A DNA stretch of 15,000 nucleotides, taken from Chromera velia. Lineage: Eukaryota > Sar > Chromeraceae. Below the pieces are notes generated by a model. It was not told the origin of the DNA and searched no databases. It saw only the letters and a program-made list of their open reading frames with translations. Position 1 is the stretch's first letter. Every line of letters begins with the position of its first letter. A program made the translations under genes and the position numbers. Location of the stretch: positions 1 through 15,000 of the forward strand of contig JAHBMJ010000077.1 of NCBI GenBank assembly GCA_018398765.1, read 5' to 3'. This document shows positions 7,602 to 15,000 of this stretch, piece after piece.

Positions 7602-10150
7602 AACACGCGGAAAGAGGCAGATACGCAGACAATTAAAAGAGCAGTCGCATGCAACCATGGGATCAAAAGATCAAGACGCGCTGACCGACCGACCGACCAT
7701 TTTCTCAATGGGAGCAATGACAAGAGTCTGGGTATCTCTGGAGAACATCAGAGAGCCAAGTCCGAGCAAAAAGACGATGAACGTCGTCGTCAGCATCGAC
7801 AGCCCGGCAGAGAGACGTGAGTTGTCCAGATTCAGAAACTTTGCGCCAGAAACCTGAAGGAAGAAAAAGAAGGGTAAGAAGGAAGGACAGGACCCCAAAC
7901 AAGCAAGTGACTTACTTCGATCCCAAAACTTTCCTCCCTGTTTTTGACAGCCAACGAGAGCACGTAAGAGCACCCATAGACAGATCATCTGTGCCCCAAA
8001 ATGTCTTTCGGCTCGTTTGTGTGACATTTCTTTTTGAATCGGTTGAAAGTAAAGCGTCGACGCACACACAGACTGAATGACTGACTGACCAGTTGCTGGC
8101 AGGCTCTTTCTGTCTTGGCGCACTGTGAGGGTGTGAAGGCGACGACCTCCATTTCGGATTCTCTCCAGGGACACGCAAATTCCGTGCGGAACCCGGCACA
8201 CCGGCCCTCCGCCTCCCAATCGCCAGCAGAGGAGGACACCGAGGAGATGTTGGTCATCGTGCCGTTATTCAGAAAGTCTGGAATCTGCAGACATACAAGT
8301 AGGTAGACAAAGAAAGAAACAGCATAGATAGACACGTAAACATACAATCAGATCAGTTAAAAACTCCTGACCGACTCCCCTCCATGTCTTGTGTTTTTCA
8401 CTCGATGCAACCGAGACAATTAAGCTCCACGTCCTCTCTTTGCAAAACATCCAAAGAGCCCTCATCGCCTGACTGACTGACTGACATACAGACCAACCTG
8501 GAGCCAGAGCAACCTTCTGGGGACATCCGTTGAGGAGACGGAAGTCATCGTCAGTGCAGTCGCCGGGTCAAGGGAGGACGTGGAGTAGAGCCACAACTGC
8601 AAGGAAGGAAGCAGACAGAGAGAGGCAGGGAGGGGAATTCAGAGAGAAGCGCACACACACACACACGCACTCAATCACTGATCCAATTACACTCATATAG
8701 AAGAAGGGATAGAGACAATACACGGAGGTCGATCTCTCTGTCTGTGCGAACAACAAACTGTCTCCATACTTCCACTTCTCATCAGTGTGTCCGTCAGACT
8801 GACCATGTACTTCCACCCCTCATCAGTCACCCACCCAACGTCTGTGAGAGGAGGGTCATACATAGAGCACCCAAAGGAAGGAAAGTTGGCGTAGTCCTTG
8901 GCGTTGCACCTAGAGGCCCCGTATAGGGTCAGCTGTTCGAGTCCGTACTCTGCGCTCAGGTCCACCTCGCTGTATTGGAGGTTGGGGATCACAAACAGAA
9001 CCGTGAGGACTCCCAGGATCACGCGGCGAGTGGTCTGCTCGGAGAGAATCTTCCCGAGGCGGGAAGCCTGCAGGCAGGCGGGAAGGAAAGAACGGCGAAG
9101 CAGAACAAAGAAAAAGCACAATTGTACAAAGGAGAGAAGGAAGTCACGGCAGAAGAAAGGAAGAAAAGAGAAAAATCCCAATTTGATTGACCGAACATCA
9201 AGGCCCCCCCAGGCACGTGGCTGGGAGAAAGACCAGTCTTTGAGTAGGAATTCCTCCTCATCGCCTAACCCCACCCCCCAAATATCGAGTGGGTGAGTAC
9301 ACATTGCAATCCTGCCATCCAAAGCAGCCAGTCATCCATCCATCCATCCATCCATCCATCCATCCATTCAGCTGACCTCAATTCGTTTTGCTGCCTCTTC
9401 TCCCTTTTGCGCATTGACTTTCGCCTGTTCCTCCGCCTTTCTCTTCTCCTCCTGCTCCTCCTCTGTGAGCTCCCGGGGACACAACCACTGCGCGAGGTCT
9501 GCCACCCTGATCAGTCTCACGAGCCGTACCAGACGCACAATCCTCCCGGCACGCGTACCCGCACGGGAGGCGCGTCCTGCCCTTGCGGCTGTGGCGTTCC
9601 CCAGCCCCCCTCCGGACCCGCTTTGGCCTAGGGCTGTCAGAAGGGGGGTCATGATCCACTCGATGTCCGGGATCAGGGAGACAGTTGCCACGATGTCGAG
9701 GTAGAAGAAGAAACCTGCCTTGTAGCCCTCCATGATGATGCAGTTGACCGTCAACTCAGCAGCAAAGAGGACAAAGGAGATGAAGAAGAGCGCAAAGAAT
9801 GTCTGGTCTGCATTTTTGTTGAAGAAGAAGAGGCGAATGTCATCACCGTACAGCGCAAAGCATGTGACGATCATCATCGTCCCAAATACGACCCCGTGAT
9901 TCATGAACGCCTCTGTCTTATCTCGTAAAGTCACCTTGTCCTCATCGTCACTTCCATCCTTCTCTATTTGGGAGAGTCTTTCCTTCTCCTTTCGGTACTG
10001 CTCTACCGTCATGCCCCTCTCTTTTGCCTCCTGCGCCTCCTCAGTCTGACTGCCCACCCACGTCCACTGGTGCTCCTGCTTCTCATCGTCCTGCAGCCTC
10101 GACACACGGCTGGCGCCCTTCGGAGCGGTTGAGTTGTCTCTGGCTGCCAT
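3820..10150 (-). CDS. Voltage-sensor/class III nucleotide cyclase fusion (12 exons, 1082 aa)
   Basis: Reconstructed exons, in order of transcription: 10150-9377, 9067-8804, 8596-8498, 8284-8090, 7853-7698, 7457-7377, 7113-7021, 6813-6047, 5582-5375, 5161-4976, 4497-4164, 3911-3820. All junctions are GT-AG and keep one frame; the start context is CCAAAATGG and the stop is TAG. Residues 85-219 form S1-S4 with F129-x-x-E132 in S2, D152 in S3 and nine Arg (190-215) in S4. Membrane segments follow at about 271-288 and 462-482, enclosing an ectodomain with six Cys and sequons at N386 and N391. No TxGYG-type pore is seen. Next come a linker helix and a class III cyclase domain (about 583-960), split by a low-complexity insert (about 650-835). 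N910 and R914 of VNTAAR and K632 are kept, but the metal Asp sites are E593 and S636. The C-terminal 1020-1082 looks like a helical pair. Plasma-membrane, C2-like, cyclic-nucleotide role is inferred; ciliate and Plasmodium cyclases fused to channel-like domains are the known parallel. Confidence 0.9.
5650..5794. repeat. (CA)n and (GA)n microsatellites in intron 8
   Basis: A (CA)13 tract at 5650-5676 and (GT)/(GA) tracts from about 5703 to 5794 lie inside intron 8 of the cyclase gene (5583-6046). The (GA)n part contains the motif GATAGCTGG twice (5734-5742 and 5772-5780), 38 bases apart, so it has duplicated as a block. In the transcript these read (UC)n followed by (UG)n, about 70 bases upstream of the splice acceptor. 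Confidence 0.9.
7348..7376 (-). repeat. GTCA array at the donor of intron 6
   Basis: Read on the minus strand, intron 6 of the cyclase gene starts with GTCAGTCAGTCATTCAGTCC and then GTCAGTCAGC. The donor GT is therefore the first of several identical candidates spaced four bases apart. Confidence 0.85.
7572..7603. repeat. (GAAA)8 microsatellite in intron 5
   Basis: Eight GAAA units lie within intron 5 of the cyclase gene. On the transcript this is a (UUUC)8 pyrimidine tract, but it is over 100 bases upstream of the acceptor at 7458-7459. Confidence 0.9.
7682..7697 (-). repeat. GTCG array at the donor of intron 5
   Basis: Minus strand: intron 5 begins GTCGGTCGGTCGGTCAGC, four tetranucleotide units directly at the splice donor. 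Use of the fourth unit as donor would add four codons without breaking the frame. Confidence 0.85.
8074..8089 (-). repeat. GTCA array at the donor of intron 4
   Basis: Minus strand: intron 4 begins GTCAGTCAGTCATTCAGTC. The second and third GT would shift the reading frame if used. Confidence 0.85.
8469..8487 (-). repeat. GTCA array near the start of intron 3
   Basis: Minus strand: intron 3 begins GTTGGTCTGTAT and passes into GTCAGTCAGTCAGTCAG, so the array starts about 12 bases inside the intron and not at the donor itself. Confidence 0.85.
9333..9368. repeat. (CATC)8 microsatellite near the intron 1 donor
   Basis: Eight CATC units plus one CATT lie within intron 1 of the cyclase gene. On the minus strand this reads AATG(GATG)8 and begins eight bases after the splice donor GTCAGC at 9376. 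Confidence 0.95.
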
Positions 10151-10665
10151 TTTGGACCAGCTGACTTGGTGAGATAACGGTTTGGAAGAGAGAGAGGCAC
10201 TTCTGTGTGTATATGTAGACTGAGAATTTCTCTATATACCTTCCTCGTTCTGCCAGGAGGGAGCCGAACGAATGGGTAGAGCTGAGGACTTCTTTTCTGC
10301 CCGCACGCTCTTTGTCTCAAGAGTAGATGGAGAGAAGAGTGGACCACCTGCCGTTCCTGGTGTTGGGTACCACAGTTATATATGCACGTAGATCGAAGAT
10401 TCAGTGTTGCATGCGTACATGCGTTGCACACATTCTGGCAGGGCTCTGGGATACAGGAAGCTCGACTGCTTTTTTCTTTACTTGTGATTGTTGACTTCAC
10501 TCCAGCGCCTTTCCGTCACAATGTTCTGCAAGATGATAGTCCGATGCACAATTCTCGATGGATTGATCATTCATGCAATCAATCTGATTGATCGCATGAT
10601 GATCGCATGCAAAATTATAAAGTTTTTGCGAGTGTTTCAGCTGCAAGGTCGCTCGTGCGCCCGTC

Positions 10666-10683
10666 CATGCATGCATGCATGCA
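10666..10683. repeat. (CATG)4 palindromic array
   Basis: CATGCATGCATGCATGCA, a self-complementary tetranucleotide array containing overlapping TGCATGCA sites. It lies about 0.5 kb upstream of the cyclase start codon. Confidence 0.9.
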
Positions 10684-10773
10684 GCGAAAGCTTTGTGTCG
10701 ATCACGCCTCACGACATGTTTGGCGTACCCGGCGCACAGGCGCACCCCGACCAAACTATAAACTATAAACGAT

Positions 10774-10811
10774 TTATATATATAAACCCCTGTTATATAT
10801 ATAAACCCCTG
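10774..10811. repeat. Perfect 19-bp tandem duplication
   Basis: The unit TTATATATATAAACCCCTG occurs at 10774-10792 and immediately again at 10793-10811 without a mismatch. Each copy combines a TATA-like core with a CCCC box, so a tandem promoter element is possible, but its distance to either start codon (about 600 bases) makes this uncertain. Confidence 0.9.
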
Positions 10812-10985
10812 CCCTTGAATTTGGCTATATACCTTCATTAAAGATGGAAACACCGAGCAGAGCTCAATGAAGAAGCACCGAGATATGTTGCGCGCTGTAC
10901 TATGGCGTCTCGCCCCGAATTAATCGCCTTTTCATGCAATATTCATTCAATTATTGCACTTATAAAATTTTGATTCTATAAAAAA

Positions 10986-11007
10986 CATGCATGCATGCAT
11001 GCATGCA
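10986..11007. repeat. (CATG)5 palindromic array
   Basis: Five CATG units plus CA, the second such array in the divergent intergenic region, about 0.4 kb upstream of the plus-strand small gene. The array contains overlapping TGCATGCA palindromes. Confidence 0.9.
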
Positions 11008-11389
11008 ATTAATAAAAAAAAAATAATGCATATGTATATATGCGAAAAAAAAAATAATGCAAGCATGCACGCAGATCGAACTTTTATTTTGTTTTTTCTT
11101 TTTAAAAAGAAATATATATATATAGTATTGTACCGAACATTGATTTCCGGAGACCTCCATTGTACACCATCAAACCATACCCTGGACATTCTTTGCTCGA
11201 CCTCCCGTCCAGGAGAAAGCCGAAGTCCGACGTCTACACCACTGCTCGTTTGTCCCGACTAGTCCTGACTTTGTCTGGCGGCCGGCCGTTTTGTACTCTC
11301 CAGGGCCCCTTCTGCGTGAAACCTTCAAGCTAGCTTCTGGTCACTTCACTGTCCATCGACTCTCCCACACTTCTGTCTGATCGAACAAC

Positions 11390-12178
11390 ATGTCTACATT
11401 TGGAGCCTCTCTGTCTGAGATCCAAGCTATTCAAGAGGCAAAAGCAGAGGTCAGGTCAATGCTGAGGTCGGCTCCTGGTTTGTACGTACTCAAACATTGA
11501 AAGCCAACTCACATCCGTCTCATCATGTACAGAATACATGCATGTGTTATGTTTGCAGTCACTGTTTGAGGCTGCACAAAGGCAGATGGTGCCGCAAACC
11601 CACAGGAGCCCAACAGGTGAGAAAATCGATCACTGTCAAAAGAGGATTTTTGATTTGGTTTGAAGAGGAGTACCGCATGCCAATGATGTAACCTGGCCGC
11701 GAACGAACGAACTCCGGAGCTTGTTGCATCACACATGGACTCTGGAGGCAAACAAAGAAAGAATGCAGTCTCTTTTGTGCATTGGCTTCCTTTTGCCCTG
11801 CGCGTTTCTGCGTGCAGCAACGGAGTGCCCCCCCCCTCAACCGCGGTGGACTCTGACGAGGCGGACAAGCTCCACCTGAAGCAAAAGTTCAACAGCCTCT
11901 TCCCAGAGACAGTGCAGAAGACGATCGATCCTTCGGGCCCGAAGATGTTCGGGAAGCAACTGGACAAGATCGCCACCACGATGACCGACATGGAGAAGGA
12001 GAAGTACGTCGATGAGCACAGGAGGGACAACGCGATTTCGATCAAGTTCGTTCGCTACACCCAGATCGAAGTGAGGGCGGGAGAATACTTCAAGACGACT
12101 CAGGTTCAGGGCGATGTACGCGTGCTCAAAGAGTCATGCTACGGACACAAGCACCTCAGTGTCTCTGAAAAGGAGTGA
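11390..12178 (+). CDS. Unrecognised small protein, at least 3 exons
   Basis: Exon 1 (11390-11449) starts at ATG in AACAACATG and encodes MSTFGASLSEIQAIQEAKAE. The donor GAG|GTCAGG joins, after a 109-base intron, exon 2 at 11559-11616 (begins SLFEAAQRQM, phase 0), which ends at the strong donor CAG|GTGAGA in phase 1. The last exon ends at TGA 12176-12178 and encodes a charged, soluble-looking domain with motifs such as MFGKQLDKIATTMTDMEKEK and FKTTQVQGDVRVLKESCYGH. Its start is unsure: the acceptor at 11767-11768 keeps the frame but lacks a pyrimidine tract, whereas the acceptor at 11816-11817 has a fine tract but the wrong phase, unless the nearby run of nine C (11828-11836) is misread by one base. 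I recognise no family, signal peptide or membrane segment. The gene is divergent from the cyclase gene. Confidence 0.6.
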
Positions 12179-13181
12179 TGCGGAGGTCCCCCGCCGGGGG
12201 AGAGAGACTTTGAGAGAGAGGGGGGGGGGGGGAAGCAAGGAGGGAAGGAGGAAGGAAGGGCAAACAATAATTCGCTCTAGTGCGGTGTATCCTGAACCAT
12301 CGATCAGCACGTTGGCATAAAAGAGACATCAGAGGTATGTCTGACCTCTACAAAGAAGGCAAACTGTCTTCTCGTTTGTTTTTGTTTCCTTGTCACCTCT
12401 CTTCCAAATGACTGAAAGTCCTAGAAGAGGGAAGAAGTAAATCCGTGCATGCAGTCCTCTTGGTTTTCCCTCCTCCTTTCTTCACGCATCAATTGTTCAT
12501 CTCTGGCGACTGAGAGCCTCTACCCAGCAACGATTTATAGGACTAGGTACAGGGAATTCTACACAAAGTGAAGGATCAAGTAATGGCTAGAGTAATGGGA
12601 ACATAATATAATAGGATACTACTAAGATAACATTTGATACAATACACCATCATTAATAATTAGTTGTCTAATGATTTAGAGTCTTTAATTCATAACGCGG
12701 CCAAAAGGGTCTTTATGAAGGGTCTCTATCTTTAGAAATATATAATAGATTCTATGCATTTTTTATCACCCCCGAAACTATTTAGTTTTGGCTATACCTA
12801 ACCTGGTCTAACAACTAAATTTACTCCCCCACTCCCCTGCGAAAGACCAATTAATAAAGCACCTACCTAGGACCTTCAGACCAGATCGCTCCCTCATTCC
12901 CCTAAAAGTGTAGATACAAGGATGTAGAAAGGTACTAGTCACTAGTAGTAAAAACTCATATAAAAATTAATTATAAGAATTTTTTTTTCTTATACATGTT
13001 GTCACTGCCAGGCCCCAAAGTTTATATCGAACTTAGTGTCTGTTGGGATTTCTCCCTGGGCCGCTTTCCAGGGCCGTTGGCAGTAGGCCGCTGCGCATAG
13101 AGAGGCGTGATGTACAGAGATACAGAGTTACAATATAGCAATGCATAGCAATGCATGCAGAAACTGATCGATCTATCGTAG
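12179..13181. other. Intergenic DNA, 3' flank of the small gene
   Basis: A short hairpin (TCCCCC-GCC-GGGGGA, 12187-12201) follows eight bases after the stop codon, then a run of 13 G at 12220-12232 and purine-rich sequence, probably 3' untranslated. From about 12540 to 13010 the DNA is AT-rich with no open frame of note. From 13039 a TGTTGGGATTTC sequence resembles the start of some copia LTRs, but no matching second copy lies in the window. Confidence 0.45.
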
Positions 13182-13235
13182 CGTATATCTCTGGCTAAAG
13201 TCAAGACAGACGGCCTCTCCTATGAACCTGAAAGT

Positions 13236-14258
13236 ATGACAGAATCTTTATCAATCAGTGTGTCAGCCGGCCTGCTTGCTCGCGAGAGTGGGCCAACCAG
13301 CAGCAGAGAAGAGAAGGGAGTGCAGGTAACACAGGAAGATGAGGGAGTGCAAGAGGCACAGGATGATGGGAGGAAGAGGGAGAAGGAAAAGAAGGAAAAG
13401 GAAAAGAGAGTCACGCGTCTATCGGTTGATAAGAAAGTCATTGACGTCATGATGGCACATGTGAATCCCCAAAAAGGACATGTTATGGCAATGGAAGAGG
13501 AAGTGAGAAATGGAAGTCACGATGGAGCCATGAGAGAGGAACTGAAGAGTTTTCAGAGAAATGAGGTCCTCAAGGTGGGGGGTGTGTGAGTATCCGCAAG
13601 GAGACGGGTGATGAAGACGCGGTGGGTTATAACCTGGAAGATAAAAGGTAGAGAAAGAGTCCCTAAGGCCAGATTGGTATGTAAGGGCTTCCAGGATAAC
13701 AGAAAGAACGCTGAAACCTACAGTGGAACGGCAGCCTGGTGGGCGTTGCTTGTCTGTTTTGTGTTTGCTTCGAGCAAAGGATGGAAGGTAGGAAAGTCGA
13801 ACGTTCGCACAGCATTTTTGACTACACCGATTTCCGATAATGTATTCGTGCAGCTGCCAGACCGAGTTCCTGAGGGGTCACCCGAAGGGTTCACGTCTGG
13901 TGAGGTGAGTCAATTGCTGTATGCGATGTATGGTCTGAAAGATGCGCCTCGCCTCTATGGTCAGCACTTCAAACGGATTGCCGGAGAGTGTGGATGGGAA
14001 GAAGTGACTGAAAGCGTGTTTGTGAAGAAGGAAGCAGGAAGCGTAAAGGCTGTGATGGCTGTTCATGTCGATGATTTGCTTGTGTTCTTTGATGATCCCG
14101 TGCATGATCTCGAGCCTCTGCGCAAGCGTCTTGAAATGTATGAGCCTGAGATTTTTGAGTGTGGGGGTGAGATGGGTTACACAGGGATGGAGGTGAAGAG
14201 AACAGAGGAAGGCTTTGCTCTCTCGCAGAAAGCTTATCTCGAATCAATCCCTGTATAA
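13236..14258 (+). pseudogene. Copia-type reverse transcriptase, with in-frame stop
   Basis: This is the reverse transcriptase portion (RVT_2 type) of the copia polyprotein. After a charged segment rich in EKEKKEKEKR, the frame reaches MREELKSFQRNEVLKV, the usual entry into the domain, meets TGA at 13587-13589, and resumes in the same frame with TRWVITWKIK and KARLVCKGF. LLYAMYGLKDAPRLY and the catalytic-site motif HVDDLL (YVDD type) follow, so key residues are kept. The expected N-T-F-L position reads VRTAFLTTPI. A second stop, TAA, ends the segment at 14256-14258. The gene should not give a full-length product unless the stops are read through. Confidence 0.85.
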
Positions 14259-15000
14259 AAGGAAGACCTTCCCCGCAAGTCTTTGTCTCCTGAACTCATT
14301 GAGTCATCAGCAGAAGAGAAGACAGACAAATCTCTTGTGAGTATCATGCAGAAAGTGATGGGTATGCCTGGTTGGGTTTGTCGTACAACTGCCGATCTTA
14401 CATATCTGTTCAGCAAGCTCTCTCATTATAATTCTCGCCCTTCTAGTTCAAAGCTTGTGGCTGCTTTACTTGCATTGATTCGCGCGCATGAGAAGGGTGA
14501 CTGCTTGCAGTTTAGCGGAGTGGATGATCCAAAGCTTGCTCTCTTTATTGATGCTGCGTATTCTCTTTCTCGCTGTGAAGGGAGAGGGGGGTTTGAAGCG
14601 TATCTGGTTGACAAGAAGGAAAACATCGCAAACATGAGGTTCTCAAATCTCGTGGCATGGAAAAGCAAGAAAATTAAAAGAAAACTAATTTCTTCCACCT
14701 CTGCAGAGTTGTGTGCGCTTGTAGATGGCGTGAAGCAGTCGTTCCAATGGAAGCGACTTGCTGAGGCCCTCTGGATAAAGCCTCTGGAGGTTGAGGTTTG
14801 CACTGACAGCGCTCCTCTGATGGAGCAGTTGGAAAGTGGACAGTCCAGACGGGAGCCTCGCATGGATGGTCTGTTGGCGTAATATGCGCGTCAAGAGTTG
14901 AGAGCCTTGAAGGCAAAGGTACTGTGGGTACAGACAGACAGACAGAGAGCGGACAGACATACGAAGTACAAAATGGAAAGGGACACTGTCACAGAGGAAG
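14259..15000 (+). pseudogene. Copia-type RNase H, in the same frame, with stop near its end
   Basis: Directly after the TAA at 14256-14258 the same frame continues through a connection segment (GWVCRTTADLTYLFSKLSHY) into RNase H: the first Asp in ALFIDAAYS, the Glu in STSAELCALVDG and the Asp in VCTDSAPL form the expected D-E-D set. A third stop, TAA at 14880-14882, is followed by YARQELRALKAKVLWVQTD, the normal tail of copia polyproteins. The last about 80 bases drift into CAGA repeats and the expected closing motif of the polyprotein is not clear; the end lies beyond the window. Confidence 0.8.

Larger units (their letters stand above)
10151..11389. promoter_or_regulatory. Divergent intergenic region between the two genes
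   Basis: The cyclase gene is read leftwards from 10150 and the small gene rightwards from 11390, so this 1.2-kb segment must hold both promoters and 5' leaders. It is AT-rich between about 10550 and 11140 and carries two (CATG)n palindromic arrays, a further TGCATG at 10408-10413, several GATC/ATGATC-type inverted motifs around 10555-10610, and a 19-bp tandem duplication with TATATATATAAA cores. No core promoter can be fixed from sequence alone. Confidence 0.55.
13182..15000 (+). mobile_element. Ty1/copia-like retrotransposon, 3' pol part, runs off the window
   Basis: From the codon after a TAG at 13179-13181 to the window end, one frame encodes a copia-type pol C-terminal half: a Lys/Glu-rich leader, reverse transcriptase and RNase H. 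It is broken only by stop codons at 13587-13589 (TGA), 14256-14258 (TAA) and 14880-14882 (TAA). No gag, protease or integrase was seen upstream, so the copy is 5'-truncated or rearranged. No LTR or primer-binding site could be confirmed, and the 3' end is outside the window. It is most likely a non-autonomous, decayed copy. Confidence 0.85.

Noticed and set aside
8898-9296. 132-residue plus-strand frame
   Set aside because: Opposite strand of exon 2 and intron 1 of the cyclase gene; no independent support.
10009-10500. 163-residue minus-strand frame as an upstream extension of the cyclase
   Set aside because: It is in a different frame from the cyclase exon 1, and the ATG at 10150 has a good context.
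13039-13181. LTR of the copia element starting TGTTGGGATTTC
   Set aside because: No second copy, no confirmed CA end, primer-binding site or target duplication in the window.
13587-13589. TGA read as tryptophan by a variant nuclear code
   Set aside because: The other two breaks are TAA, and the cyclase model ends at TAG without using TGA as a codon; plain decay of the element is simpler.

Overview
This window looks like nuclear DNA of a eukaryote. The main gene is split by 11 GT-AG introns, microsatellites are abundant, and the right edge carries a Ty1/copia-type retrotransposon. A membrane voltage sensor joined to a class III nucleotide cyclase, together with dense TGCATG elements, suggests an alveolate, for example a chromerid alga such as Chromera. 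That placement is an inference and has not been checked by any search.

Layout: 1-3819 holds no gene I can support. It contains a TGCATG-rich GC island (198-338), a purine-rich stretch with a 27-bp minisatellite (1221-1343), a tRNA-derived SINE-like relic (about 2118-2195) followed by a perfect-arm hairpin, and a (CATT)9(CAGT)8 tract. Positions 3820-10150, minus strand, hold one 12-exon gene that I could reconstruct completely. It encodes a 1082-residue protein with an S1-S4 voltage sensor, a fifth membrane segment, a cysteine-containing ectodomain, a sixth membrane segment, a class III cyclase domain and a short helical tail. Positions 10151-11389 are a divergent intergenic region with (CATG)n palindromes and a 19-bp tandem duplication. 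Positions 11390-12178, plus strand, hold a small gene of at least three exons that I do not recognise. Positions 12179-13181 are non-coding. From 13182 to the window end lies the 3' half of a copia-like pol (reverse transcriptase and RNase H), all in one frame but broken by three stop codons.

The most interesting object is the cyclase. Its membrane part has the residues of a voltage sensor (F-x-x-E in S2, Asp in S3, nine regularly spaced Arg in S4), but the place of a potassium pore is taken by a large ectodomain. Its catalytic domain lacks both metal-binding aspartates yet keeps the transition-state Asn and Arg and the adenine-site Lys. This is the same division of labour as in the C2 half of mammalian adenylyl cyclases, so it may work only with a complementary partner, as a voltage-sensing regulatory half-cyclase. 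A second pattern is that many of its introns begin in, or close to, tetranucleotide arrays that repeat the splice-donor motif GTCA or GTCG.
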